Of a DNA stretch of 64,000 nucleotides, positions 48,201 to 56,840 are shown piece after piece; within the stretch, counting starts at the first letter, position 1; every line of letters begins with the position of its first letter. This stretch comes from Longispora fulva (GTDB lineage: Bacteria > Actinomycetota > Actinomycetes > Mycobacteriales > Micromonosporaceae). The position numbers and the translations under genes were made by a program. The DNA is taken from positions 2,790,001 to 2,854,000 of the forward strand of contig NZ_JADOUF010000001.1 in assembly GCF_015751905.1 (NCBI RefSeq), in the 5' to 3' direction. A model generated the notes under the pieces. It searched no databases. It worked only from the letters and a program-made list of their open reading frames with translations, and had not been told where the DNA came from.

Positions 48201-51200
48201 TGAGGTCCAGCAGTTCGGTGGCGCTGAGCACCCCGGCGGCGGCGAGCGCGACCAGTTCGCCGTAGCTGTGCCCGGCGACCATGTCCACGGCCAGGTCGAC
48301 GGCGCCGAGGAACTGGTACGCGGCCAGGTCCGCGATGCCGAGCGCCGGTTGCGCGACTGTGGTGTCGCGCAGCGCGTCGCGTTGCCCGGAGGCCGTCGCC
48401 TCGTCGAAGGCCGCTCCCGGGTACAGCGCGTCGGCCCAGTGGCGCCCGGCCCGCAGCAGTTCCTGCAGCTCGGGGAACGCGACGAGCAATTCGGCTGCCA
48501 TGCCGACGCGTTGGCTGCCCTGGCCGGGGAACAGCACGGCGACCCGCGGATCCGAGCACGGTGTACCCGTGAACGGTCCCGGGGTCGGCTCGCCGGTGAC
48601 CGCCGCGGCCAGGAGCCGGGAAAGTTCCGGCACGTCCCTGGCGACCACGGCGATCTCGGCCCGCGTGCCGGCCTGGTCGAAGCGGCGCGCGGCCGTCAAC
48701 GCGAGGTCACGCAGCCGCGCTGCCGGGTGCGCGTCAAGGACGCCGCGCAGCCAGTCGACGCAGGCGGCCCCGCCGAACAGGAACAGCTCGGCCGGCCACC
48801 GGTCGTGGCCGTGCCGGGGCGCCGGAGCGGGATGCCCGGTCAGGACGGCGTGGAAGTTCGTGCCACCGAAACCGAAGCCGCTGACCGCCGCGACCCGCTC
48901 GACCGGGGCCGCAGCCCACGGTAGGGCCCGGGTGTTGAACACGAACGGACTCGTCCCCGCGACCCACTGCGCGGCGGGGCTGGTCAGCTGCGAGGTCGGC
49001 GGCCGGACGCCGGTGTGCACGGCCAGGGCGGTCTTGATCAGCCCGGCCAGGCCGGCCGCGCACTTGGTGTGCCCGATCTGCGACTTCACCGACCCCAGCA
49101 CCGTGCCGCCCGGACGCGCGCCGGCCGCGCCGAAGACCTCGGTGAGGGTGGCCAGTTCCGTCCGGTCCCCGACCGCGGTGCCGGTGCCGTGCGCCTCCAC
49201 GAGGCCGACGTCGGCCGGCGAGAGCCCGGCCTGGGAGTAGGCCCGGGTCATGGCCCGGCGTTGCCCGTCGGCGCGGGGCGCGGTGAGCCCCAGGGACCGG
49301 CCGTCGCTGGAGCTGCCGATGCCCCGCACGACCGCGTACACCCGGTCGCCGTCGCGTTCGGCGTCGGCGAGGCGTTTGAGCACGACGCAGCCGACGCCCT
49401 CACCCAGCGCGATGCCGTCGGCTGCGGTGTCGAACGGGCGGGACCGCCCCGTGGGCGACAGCGCGCCGACCGAGGCGAACAGGTGGTAGTCATAGACGCC
49501 GTTGTGGGTGTCGGCTCCCCCGCACAGCGCGAGGTCGGCGGTGCCGGTGGCCAGTTCGCGGCAGGCGACGTCCAGCGCGGCCAGCGAGGAGGCGCAGGCG
49601 GCGTCGACGGTGTAGTTCGCCCCGCCGAGGTCGAGCCGGTTGGCGATCCGCCCGGAGATCACATTGGCGAGTACCCCGGGAAAGGTGTCCTCCGTGAACC
49701 GCGGCAACTGGGCGTCCAGCGCGGCCGGCATGTCGGCGAGATAGCCGGGCAGGGTCGCGCGCAAGGTGGCCGCCGTGGACAACTCCCCGCCCGACTCCGC
49801 CCCGAACACCACCGCCGTACGGCTACGGTCAAACGGCCGGGCCGGTCGGGCGGAGTCGGCGTAGCCGGCGTCGGCCAGCGCACGTCGGGCCACCTCCAGC
49901 GCGATCAACTGGACCGGCTCGATCGCCGCCAGCGAGGTGGGCGGGATGCCGAAGCGCAACGCGTCGAACGCGATCGGAGGCAGGAACCCGCCCCACTTCG
50001 ACGGCAGCCGGCCGTCGGCGGGATCGGCGGAGTAGTGCACCCGGGCGTCCCATCGTTGCGCGGGCACCTCGGTCACGGAGTCGACCCCGTCGAGGACGTT
50101 CGCCCAGAAGTCCGCCGTGTCCTTCGCCCCGCCGAAGACGCCGGCCAGTCCGATGATCGCGATGTCGAGGGGTTCGGGGGCCTCGACGGGCTCGGCGACC
50201 GGCCCCTCGGCCCGGCCCGCCACCCATGCGGCGGCACCGTCCGTGACCGCGGCGTGCAGGTCGGCCACGGTGGTGACGTCGGCGCGCAGCACCGCGACCT
50301 GCCCGGCCATGAACAGGCCCTCGGCGAGCCGGGCGGTCTCGTCCACCGCGACGAGCGCGTCCCCGTCGCGACGCAGGCCCTTGCTGGCGATGCGCAGCCG
50401 GCCGACGTTGAGTTGTTCGAGCTGGTGCCACACCTCGCGCTCGGGCCCGCCGGCCGCACGCAGTCGGGCGCGGATCGCGTCGAACTCCGTGGTGAAGGGA
50501 CTCTCGACGCACCGGGTGAGATGACCGGGCGCGGTCTCCAGCACGGACGTGCCCCGCGCGGCGCGGACCTGCTCCTGGAAGCCCCGCCCGATGGCTCCGC
50601 TGCGCACGGCCTCCGCGGTGAACAGGTAGCCGGTGCCCATCAGCACTCCGACGCCCACGCCCGTGGCGGTCAGGGGCGCGGCCATCGCCGCGATCATGGC
50701 CGCCGACCGCGCGTCGTGCACGCCCCCGGCGAACAGCACGTCGAGGTCGACGCCGGGGTTCGCCTCGCGGAAGTCCAGCAGGATGTCGATCTGGGCCTGC
50801 CACAGGCAGAAGCTGCTCCGGGGTCCGATGTGTCCCCCGCACTCGGCTCCCTCGAACACGAACCGGCGCGCGCCGGCGGCCAGGAACTGGCCGAGCAGCC
50901 GGGGTGACGGCACGTGCAGGAACGTGGCGATGCCCTCGTCCTCCAGCGCCAGGGCCTGCGCCGGCCGCCCGCCGGCGATGATGACGGCGGCGGGTCGCAC
51001 CTCCCGGATCACGTCGAGCTGGGCCGCCCGGGTCTCCTCCGGCGCGAAGCCGAGGATGCCGGCGCCCCAGGGCCGCCCGTCGAGTTCCCGGGCGGTGGAC
51101 TCCAGCAGGGTTCTGGTGGCGGCGGCGTCGGCGAGCGCGAGGGCCATGAACGGCAGGCCGCCGGCGTCGGCCACCGCGACGGCGAGTTCCGGGCGGTCAC

Positions 51201-52065
51201 TGACCCTGGTCATCGGCCCCTGCACGACCCCGAGCCGGGTCCGCATCCGGCCGGCGAGTACCGATCCCTGGCCGAAGGCCTCGACGGCGTCCGTGCGCGA
51301 CCCGGCGGCCACCGCGTCGCGGACCGCGCGGACGACGGTGGCCACGTCCCCGTACCGGCGGGCGAACTCGCCGGCCAGGAACCCGTCCTGCCCGACCGGC
51401 AGCGGACAACCCGCACCCGAGCGCGACCTGAGTATCCGATGTCCGTCCAGCACCTCGGTCTCGGTGCCGTCCATCGCCCCCAACCCGATGGCGGCCGCGG
51501 GTACCGCCGCGGCCTCGCGGAGCAACGCGAGTTGACTGTCGAGCACCACCCCGGCCGCGCCGCCGAGCACCGCGGCGGCCGCAGTGTGCGGACCGATGCC
51601 GCCCCAGGACCACACGGGCAGTTCGAGGTCGGACAAGAGCTGTTGCAGGAGAACGAACGAGCTGAGCTCCCCCACCCGACCACCGGCCTCGAAGCCCCGG
51701 GCGAGGATCCCGTGCGCTCCGGCCGCGGCGGCGGCCGCCGCCTCCGCCAGGCTGGTCACCTCGACGAGCACCCGCCGCCCACCCGCGCCCGCCGTGGCCA
51801 CGTCGATGCGGTCCGTGCCGAGCACCACCACCTCGACCCGCGCCGGCAGATCCCCCGGTGTGCCGGCGAACCGGGGTCCCAGCCGCACTCCGAACGGGCC
51901 GGTCGTCCACCGTTGCGCCAGGTCCAGCTCACGCCGCGCCCGCCGGTCGCCGGAGCCCAGGTCGAGAACGCCCAGGGCTCCGGCCGAGCACAGTGCCGCG
52001 ACGAGCCGCGCGTCGGGTTCTCCGAACGGGCTCACCCCGATGATCGACTCGGCCGCGATCGCCAC
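45292..52065 (-). CDS. PUFA-type synthase subunit: PfaD-like ER(x2)-KS-AT-ACP-KR
   Basis: The GTG at 52065, with GGAGG 4 nt upstream, gives 2257 aa. Residues about 1-600 are two flavin TIM barrels of the nitronate-monooxygenase/PfaD group (ARGFEAGGRVG; FEGAECGGHIGPRSS). Then come KS (LDIAIIGLAGVFGG; active Cys in DAACASSL, about 822), AT (Ser in GHSYGE, about 1268), an ACP whose LSIDSIKRTEL motif (about 1642) is typical of polyunsaturated fatty-acid synthases, an Ala/Pro linker, and KR (GGARGITARFA about 1988; Tyr in QTDYAAAN about 2167). It would extend and reduce a growing acyl chain in the cytoplasm, with the enoyl reductase fused in place of a separate PfaD. Confidence 0.88.
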   Translation of the reverse strand: MAIAAESIIGVSPFGEPDARLVAALCSAGALGVLDLGSGDRRARRELDLAQRWTTGPFGVRLGPRFAGTPGDLPARVEVVVLGTDRIDVATAGAGGRRVLVEVTSLAEAAAAAAAGAHGILARGFEAGGRVGELSSFVLLQQLLSDLELPVWSWGGIGPHTAAAAVLGGAAGVVLDSQLALLREAAAVPAAAIGLGAMDGTETEVLDGHRILRSRSGAGCPLPVGQDGFLAGEFARRYGDVATVVRAVRDAVAAGSRTDAVEAFGQGSVLAGRMRTRLGVVQGPMTRVSDRPELAVAVADAGGLPFMALALADAAATRTLLESTARELDGRPWGAGILGFAPEETRAAQLDVIREVRPAAVIIAGGRPAQALALEDEGIATFLHVPSPRLLGQFLAAGARRFVFEGAECGGHIGPRSSFCLWQAQIDILLDFREANPGVDLDVLFAGGVHDARSAAMIAAMAAPLTATGVGVGVLMGTGYLFTAEAVRSGAIGRGFQEQVRAARGTSVLETAPGHLTRCVESPFTTEFDAIRARLRAAGGPEREVWHQLEQLNVGRLRIASKGLRRDGDALVAVDETARLAEGLFMAGQVAVLRADVTTVADLHAAVTDGAAAWVAGRAEGPVAEPVEAPEPLDIAIIGLAGVFGGAKDTADFWANVLDGVDSVTEVPAQRWDARVHYSADPADGRLPSKWGGFLPPIAFDALRFGIPPTSLAAIEPVQLIALEVARRALADAGYADSARPARPFDRSRTAVVFGAESGGELSTAATLRATLPGYLADMPAALDAQLPRFTEDTFPGVLANVISGRIANRLDLGGANYTVDAACASSLAALDVACRELATGTADLALCGGADTHNGVYDYHLFASVGALSPTGRSRPFDTAADGIALGEGVGCVVLKRLADAERDGDRVYAVVRGIGSSSDGRSLGLTAPRADGQRRAMTRAYSQAGLSPADVGLVEAHGTGTAVGDRTELATLTEVFGAAGARPGGTVLGSVKSQIGHTKCAAGLAGLIKTALAVHTGVRPPTSQLTSPAAQWVAGTSPFVFNTRALPWAAAPVERVAAVSGFGFGGTNFHAVLTGHPAPAPRHGHDRWPAELFLFGGAACVDWLRGVLDAHPAARLRDLALTAARRFDQAGTRAEIAVVARDVPELSRLLAAAVTGEPTPGPFTGTPCSDPRVAVLFPGQGSQRVGMAAELLVAFPELQELLRAGRHWADALYPGAAFDEATASGQRDALRDTTVAQPALGIADLAAYQFLGAVDLAVDMVAGHSYGELVALAAAGVLSATELLDLSAARAELILAAAGEDPGTMAAVSAPAEEVRDLLDGLAGVVLANHNAPTQVVVSGPTGPMAAAVKRLRAAGLSVRELPVACAFHSPVVAGAGAGFAELVAAVPPRAPEVQVWANRTAAPYGTEPLAVAAELGAQIGAPVRFADQIEAMYAAGARIFVECGPGTVLSGLVAATLDGRPHRTVHFDGAGGGLPGALSGLAELAVGGARLRLERLFHGRDAVELSATSPAVIPQWTVDGQLVRDASGRPLPGCVTAARQVTVAAPGPSVDPDALVSDYFRTTREFVAAQRDVLLAYFGTEPAGPRPPAESRLPEPVPAPARPVTESVSTLRVVVDLIGERTGYPVDMIEPDLDLEADLSIDSIKRTELVGELATRFAHGGLGDHAVDALTQLRTAGAIAAWLDEKLGRPGEPSTARPVVQAPTDVGAAAMPQAQAAAAAAPTPGSQAPEGRSVPEPPDASRPRHAAPAQAPGEGPRAPRPVGVAPARLLRVPEPAPADRRPDHVVTGRVYAICGARTPVGVALAALLTGLGAAVVGPDDLGAADAFIHLDALAPATDGDGPLLPDQFPQLRSAALAVRRFLAVTPCPAGAARPEGEDRAAGMSGFVRSVAHERPDATVRLLEVDPARPAADNARLVLDELCTNGGPPVVRCGPADDPQRSTLVPRPAPLGALATTGGGPDGQGAAEAAALGLGREAVLLLIGGARGITARFAATVAGASGCRIVLAGRTAPADTPEPDELAQAADLPAVRAALGRLRRREPAELDRDARLVLARREVAATLAELRALGSQAHYMTVDARDSEAVRGLVKWTHTEFGRLDGVVFAAGVIEDRLLADKTVDSFHRVFTTKVDGARHLLDALGDLPAGPGFVVLFGSIAAVLGNRGQTDYAAANDALESLGRGWAARTGHRALTVHWGPWAPDPEHGGMVTAQLAADYRRRSIGLIEPHEGASALLRELAWGDPTLSAVVYTASGC

Positions 52066-52181
52066 GAAACCTCCAACGTCCGGGGGCCCCATGGCGCGGC
52101 GGCGCAGTCCACCGATCCGGGGCGGGATCTGAAAATCCGATGTGGACTCTAAGAGAAAAATCGACTATCGCACCTCAACGA

Positions 52182-52193
52182 TGACAAATGTCA
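52182..52193. promoter_or_regulatory. Candidate operator upstream of the PKS operon
   Basis: TGACAAATGTCA has perfect 5-bp arms (TGACA/TGTCA) around two bases, in an AT-rich patch (52150-52200) about 117-128 bp before the large synthase start. It is a plausible site for a regulator or part of the promoter region. No regulator gene is adjacent, so its partner is unknown. Confidence 0.35.
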
Positions 52194-52339
52194 CAAACCA
52201 CCATCGAGTACCGCGTAGTGCGGGCTGCGACCAGCCCTACCTGTAGACAACGACCAGACACCGGTCAGGTCACGACACCGAGGAGCAGACGTCGATGGAG
52301 GCACCGCTCCTGTGACCGCGCCGGGTCGCCGTGGGGCCA

Positions 52340-52362
52340 CTCCCCGCCGCATCTGCGGGGAG
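52340..52362. terminator. GC hairpin in PKS/yibE intergenic region
   Basis: CTCCCCGC and GCGGGGAG (8 bp) enclose a 7-nt loop. With the second hairpin at 52405 it may stop transcription of the yibE-like gene before the PKS promoter. The remaining bases of 52194-52339 hold nothing else I can support. Confidence 0.45.
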
Positions 52363-52404
52363 CACCTCCTCGCCCCGCACTGCCAGGGCTCGGATCCGGG
52401 ACTA

Positions 52405-52420
52405 CCCCGCGTCTGCGGGG
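52405..52420 (-). terminator. Hairpin just after the yibE-like gene
   Basis: CCCCGC-GTCT-GCGGGG, a 6-bp stem, lies 15 nt beyond the yibE-like stop on its strand. It is short, but well placed as a terminator. Confidence 0.45.
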
Positions 52421-52435
52421 CGGTCCGTTCGCGAG

Positions 52436-53632
52436 TCAGTGCGCGGACCGGGCCCCGGGACGGGTGAGGGGGTGGCGGGCCGTGAAAGCGGCCAGTCCTG
52501 TGGTGATCGGCACGGCGGCGATGAGGCCCAGGGTGCCGATGAGGCTGCGGACGACTTCCTGGGCGATGATCTGGTCAGTGAGTACCTGGCCGAGGGGTTG
52601 GTTTCCGGCGGCGATGAGGACAAGTAGCGGCAGTGACGCGCCGGCGTACGCCAGGATGATCGTGTTGATGACGGAGGCGATGTGTGCGCGCCCGACGCGG
52701 GTCGCGGCCCGGTAGAGTTGCCGGCTGCTGTAGCTGGGGTTGGCGTGCGCGAGTTCTTCGACGGTGGCGGCCTGGGTGACGGTGACGTCGTCGAGGACTC
52801 CGAGCGAGCCGATGAGGATGCCGGCGAGGAGCAGGCCGGGCATGTTGACGTGGTACACGGTCGCCAGATAGCTGTCGGAGTCGTCGGTGACCCCGGTCAG
52901 GTGCATCGCCGTGACGGCGATGGAGGACAACACCCCGGTGAGGATGAGGCTCGCCAGGGTGCCGGCCACCGCGACGGACGTCGAGGCGTGCAGGCCGTGG
53001 GTGATGTACAGGACGGTGAGCATGATCGCGGCCGAGCCGACGATGGCTACCGCCAGTGGGGGCTTTCCGGCGAGGATCGCCGGCACGACGAACAGCAGCA
53101 GTACCGCGAACGTGACCGCGAGGCCAGCGAGGGCTCCGACTCCGCTCCATCGTCCGAAGGCGATCACGGCCAGGGCGAACGCAATGCCGAGGGCCCATAG
53201 TTGCCCGCCGCGGCGGGCGTCTTGGATCTGGTACGCCGGCCCCGCGGACACGGTCAGCACCACCTCGTCGCCTGCGGCGAGCACGGGTGCGGTGGGGCCG
53301 TTGGGTAGGCGCACGGTCACGTCGGTGCCGGTCGCGGTGCCTGCGGTCAGGCGGACGGTCGCGGTGCCGCAGCCGTTCGGGCCGGCCTGTGCGCCCAGCG
53401 GCGGCTGCTGGTCGGCCGGGGCCTGGTCGCACGGCACGCGGTGCAGTGCGGTGACTGTGCCGTCGACGCGTGGCGGTCCTTGGGGGACGTCGGCGGCGTG
53501 TCCGTGAAACGGCCACAGCCAGAGCATGGCGACGGCGATGACCGCGCCGAGGGGGATGATGATCGCGAGGGTCACCGCCCGGATGTCGCGCTGGCCGGGC
53601 CGGGGCGGCCCGTGCTGGTGGTGGGCATGCAT
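52436..53632 (-). CDS. YibE/F-family membrane protein
   Basis: The ATG at 53632 (MHAHHQHGPPRPGQ; GGAGG 9 nt upstream) gives 398 aa. It has a His-rich cytoplasmic start, one membrane anchor, an extracellular beta-rich part (about 45-140) with TGTDVTVRLPNG, then about seven membrane helices with the family stretches GVLDDVTVTQAATVEELAHANP and GRAHIASVINTIILAYAGASLPLL. The family is widespread; its transport or signalling role is not established. It is monocistronic and unlikely to be part of the PKS operon because of the hairpins between them. Confidence 0.9.
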   Translation of the reverse strand: MHAHHQHGPPRPGQRDIRAVTLAIIIPLGAVIAVAMLWLWPFHGHAADVPQGPPRVDGTVTALHRVPCDQAPADQQPPLGAQAGPNGCGTATVRLTAGTATGTDVTVRLPNGPTAPVLAAGDEVVLTVSAGPAYQIQDARRGGQLWALGIAFALAVIAFGRWSGVGALAGLAVTFAVLLLFVVPAILAGKPPLAVAIVGSAAIMLTVLYITHGLHASTSVAVAGTLASLILTGVLSSIAVTAMHLTGVTDDSDSYLATVYHVNMPGLLLAGILIGSLGVLDDVTVTQAATVEELAHANPSYSSRQLYRAATRVGRAHIASVINTIILAYAGASLPLLVLIAAGNQPLGQVLTDQIIAQEVVRSLIGTLGLIAAVPITTGLAAFTARHPLTRPGARSAH

Positions 53633-53791
53633 GGGTGACGTCCTCCGAGCGGCGATCGGCGACCTCACTGAGCGTATCGACCCGTTGGCGGTGAGTCTGC
53701 CGGTTGCCGGTTCGCCTTGTACTCCAACTCGCTGTGCCGCTGGTGGAGGCGAGCGGGCGGTTCCATGCCTGGGGCCCCGGAGGAGAAGAAA

Positions 53792-53821
53792 CGGGCACCC
53801 GGGAGATGTCCCGGGTGCCCG
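53792..53821 (-). terminator. Strong hairpin terminator of the metalloprotease gene
   Basis: CGGGCACCCGGGA-GATG-TCCCGGGTGCCCG, a perfect 13-bp stem with a tetraloop, begins 18 nt after the metalloprotease stop on its strand. The rest of 53633-53839 shows no gene. Confidence 0.75.
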
Positions 53822-53839
53822 TCCGTCGAGCTGTGTTGA

Positions 53840-55942
53840 CTAGCTCAGGGTGAGCGCGGTGTCGTCGATGACGAACGAGGTCTGCAGGGACGAGTCCTCA
53901 ACACCGTTGAACTTGATGGTGGCGGTCGTGCCGGCCAGCGACGAGACGTCGAAGGTCCGCAGGACGTAACCGGCGGCGGCGTTGACGTTGGAGTACGTCG
54001 CCAGGGTGGTGGAGCCGGCGGTCACGGTCAGCTTGTCGTAGACCGTGGAGCCCGTCTCGGCGGTGTCGATGTGCAGGTAGAAGCTCAGGGTCGCGTGGCA
54101 TCCGGCGGGGATGGCCACAGACTGCGAGAGCGTGTCGGTGTGGCTGGAGCCGTAGCCGTTCATCCACGCCTTCCAGCTACCGCCGTGCGCGGGCTGGGTG
54201 GTGCCGCTGTCGAGGACGCCGGAGGTGGCGGTCCACGGGGTGGCGGTGCCGGTCTCGAAGCCGGGGTTGCCGAGCTTCTGGCCGGAGCAGGTGCCGGGGG
54301 TCGAGGTCGGGCTGGCCGTGGGGCTGGCCGACGGGCTCGGGCTGGTGGTCTTGGTCGGGGTCGGCGTCGGGGTGCCGCCGCCGGTGCAGGTCGGGTCGCC
54401 GGCCTGGGCCGGAACGCTGACCGCGTCCCACGCGGCCTTGACCGTGTTGAACTCGGTGCAGCCGGTCGCGCCGTAGAGGTTCTTGGCGGCCTGCAGCGTC
54501 CAGGTGCGGTACTTGAGGTACGAGGCCGACGAGGTCTTCATCAGCATCGCGTTGTACAGGACGGTGATCCACTTCTGGACGCCGATACCCGTGATCGTGG
54601 TGCTGTTGCAGGTCGGGCTGACCGGGCCACCGGCCGGGTTGGAGCCCATGGCGACGAGGTAGTCCCAGTGGTTACCGGGGCCGGCGACCGCGTGCACCTC
54701 ACCGCTCGGGATCGAGCTGGAGTAGCAGTTCGGGTTGCCGTTGACCAGCGAGGGGTTGTACATGTTGCGGATCGGGCCGGTGCCGACGAGGTTGATCGAC
54801 TCGCCGACGGTCCAGTCCGGGGTGTCGTACGGCGCCGGCTCGTTGGCGAAGTACTCGGTCGCCGCGCCGAAGGAGTCGGCGATCCACTCCTGGGTACCGT
54901 TGCCGGAGATGCCGCCGGGGGTGTGGTCGTCGATGCCGTGGCCGTTCTCGTGGGCGACGACGTCGATCGAGGAGATCCACTGGTTGGCGTTGTTGTGCCC
55001 GATCTGGACCTGCGTGCCGTCGTAGTAGGCGTTGACGTCAGCCAGGCCGACCCGGATCGGCCACGCGCCGCCGGAGCCGTCCAGGCCGTTGCGGCCCAGC
55101 CACTGCGAGAGCATCTTGACCTCGGTCTGCGTCGCGAACAGCGCGTCGACGCAGCCGGTCTCCTTGTTGGCCGCCGAGCCGTTGCCCCAGCTGTCGGAGG
55201 ACTTGGTGAACGTGGTGTTGTTCGCCGCGTCCTGGCAGCTGAGGTTCGTCTGCGTCGGGTCCGTCATCGAGAAGGAGCTGCCCGAGCCGGAGGTGGCGAT
55301 GGTGACCGGGCCGTTGTAGGCCGAGTTGCCCGTGCCGTTGGTGACGTGCTCCTTGCTGGCGAGCACCTTGCCGGTGACCGCGTCGACGTCCACCGTCTGG
55401 CGGGTCGCGCCGCCCTGCGCGGTGTGGCCGTGCACGGTGGACTCCCAGGCCAGGGTCGGGGTGCCGCCCAGCGCGAACACCACGAGCTGGGTGCCCTCGA
55501 GCGTCGGCGCCACGATCTTGGCCTTCGCGGTGGCCTCAGCGGCCGCCTGGGCGACCTGCGGGGTGACCGACAGGTTGCCGATCGCGTGGTCCTGGGCGAC
55601 GGAGGCGAACTTCAGCTGGCCGAACCCGTCGGTGGCGAGCACGAAGTCGCCGCCGGTGACCTTGAGGCCCTTGTAGGTGCGGTCGTAGGCCACGTACTGC
55701 GTCCCGTGCGAGGCGACGGCCTCGTGCTGGACGAAGGTGTCGTCGGCGCTGGCCTTCAGGTACGACGGCCGGCTGGCGACGAGCGACGCGGTGGCCTGCA
55801 TGGCCGAGGCGTGCGCGGCGAGCGCCGTGGGCGCCGCGGCCAGGGTGTCAGCGGGTGCCGTGACGGCCGCAGCGGTTCCGGCCGCGGCCACGGTGAGCGC
55901 GAGTGCGCCACCCACGGTCAGTATCCGTTGAGGGAGTTTCAC
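53840..55942 (-). CDS. Secreted M4-family (thermolysin-like) metalloprotease
   Basis: The GTG at 55942 (GGAG 5 nt upstream) gives 700 aa: a signal peptide (to about 28), an FTP/PepSY inhibitory propeptide (about 35-195), and a catalytic domain with zinc motif HENGH in VVAHENGHGIDDH (about 331) and third ligand Glu in EWIADSFGAATEYF (about 352). A Pro/Thr/Ser linker (about 522-548) leads to a C-terminal beta-sandwich (GNPGFETGTATPWTATSG...FVIDDTALTLS) that probably binds substrate. The HEx-GH plus TPGGISGNGTQEW pattern is that of Streptomyces-type neutral proteases. It would be activated outside the cell by removal of the propeptide. Confidence 0.93.
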   Translation of the reverse strand: MKLPQRILTVGGALALTVAAAGTAAAVTAPADTLAAAPTALAAHASAMQATASLVASRPSYLKASADDTFVQHEAVASHGTQYVAYDRTYKGLKVTGGDFVLATDGFGQLKFASVAQDHAIGNLSVTPQVAQAAAEATAKAKIVAPTLEGTQLVVFALGGTPTLAWESTVHGHTAQGGATRQTVDVDAVTGKVLASKEHVTNGTGNSAYNGPVTIATSGSGSSFSMTDPTQTNLSCQDAANNTTFTKSSDSWGNGSAANKETGCVDALFATQTEVKMLSQWLGRNGLDGSGGAWPIRVGLADVNAYYDGTQVQIGHNNANQWISSIDVVAHENGHGIDDHTPGGISGNGTQEWIADSFGAATEYFANEPAPYDTPDWTVGESINLVGTGPIRNMYNPSLVNGNPNCYSSSIPSGEVHAVAGPGNHWDYLVAMGSNPAGGPVSPTCNSTTITGIGVQKWITVLYNAMLMKTSSASYLKYRTWTLQAAKNLYGATGCTEFNTVKAAWDAVSVPAQAGDPTCTGGGTPTPTPTKTTSPSPSASPTASPTSTPGTCSGQKLGNPGFETGTATPWTATSGVLDSGTTQPAHGGSWKAWMNGYGSSHTDTLSQSVAIPAGCHATLSFYLHIDTAETGSTVYDKLTVTAGSTTLATYSNVNAAAGYVLRTFDVSSLAGTTATIKFNGVEDSSLQTSFVIDDTALTLS

Positions 55943-56067
55943 GAATGCTCCTTCGCGCCAGGTCGGCGTCCGTCGTTCGTGGACGCCGCGCACTGGTCAA
56001 GGTGAGGGGTGGTGTGTGACGCACCGAGGCGTTGCTTGCGTGAGCTTGTAACACCCAGGTGGCGCAA

Positions 56068-56097
56068 AAGGTATCCGCGACCATCGCCTTGAGTCAA
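56068..56097 (-). promoter_or_regulatory. Candidate promoter of the metalloprotease gene
   Basis: On the minus strand TTGACT (complement of 56092-56097) and TACCTT (complement of 56068-56073) are 18 nt apart, about 125 nt before the protease start, in a locally AT-rich patch. Confidence 0.4.
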
Positions 56098-56794
56098 TAC
56101 CACTTAAGGCAACGTTACGAATGAAATGCGCCGGCCGCCCCGGCGATGCGCACCGCTTTCACAGAATTGCTCTCCGCAGTCAGCGGGGCTCCGTGTTCCG
56201 TCCCGCGTCAGAGTGAATCGGTGCCACGCACGCGCGCGAGAATTGCGTGAACGCGACGCCGCAAAGGCTCCCCTGCCTGGTGTGGGCTGCTGCGGGAGCG
56301 GGGTTTGGTCATCGCCGTTGCCACGTTTTTGGTCCGTCGAGGCGGCCGGATGGTCCGTTCACGTCCGGTTCAGGCGACCCTGTGGCCCCGCTGGACGGTG
56401 CCTGGGCGGCTGCAGGCACGCGGGCCGCCTCGGTGGGCGGGGCACCACGAAAGGTCCGCGTTTTCCCCGGATCGAGGGTTCACGGGGCGGCAAAAGTTTT
56501 GGACGCCGGCCGGTCGGCGGAATTGATTTCTCCCCAATGAGAAATGTAACGGCGATGACATCTGCCTGGCGGCTGGACAGTCAGATAACCTGCGCACCGC
56601 GGGGAGGCGATCTGGGTGGGAACGAATTGCCGCGAGTTCGGCCGAAATTAATAACAGATTTGTAACGTCGGCGACCGTCCAGCCTCTACGTTAGCGCATT
56701 CAGTTACGAGTATCGATCCTTGTGCACATTGATGGAACAGCCGAAAGCGAACCGCGAAGCCGTGTTCCGGCGCCGCGCGCTCGGGCACCGTTGC
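56098..56794. other. Gene-free stretch of 0.7 kb
   Basis: Open frames on the plus strand here have no ribosome site and Arg/Pro-rich translations. The segment 56530-56720 is more AT-rich than its surroundings and contains several ACG/TAACG-type repeats, but no RNA structure or gene could be supported. Confidence 0.4.
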
Positions 56795-56832
56795 GACGTG
56801 GCCAGGCACCCACCCGGGTGCCTGGCCACGTC
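56795..56832 (-). terminator. 17-bp hairpin terminator
   Basis: Bases 56795-56811 pair perfectly with 56816-56832 around a 4-nt loop, 9 nt beyond the stop of the secreted-protein gene at 56841. Confidence 0.75.
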
Positions 56833-56840
56833 CGGTGCCG

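Noticed and set aside
46570-48924. 784-codon plus-strand frame inside the PKS gene
   Set aside because: It is antisense to the AT/ACP region, has no ribosome site or recognisable domain, and follows the codon-position shadow of the real gene.
52340-52420. Two GC hairpins about 63 nt apart (CCCCGC...GCGGGG) that resemble type I-E CRISPR repeats
   Set aside because: The two units differ in loop length and flanks, only two are present, and no cas genes are in the window. Terminator hairpins explain them better.
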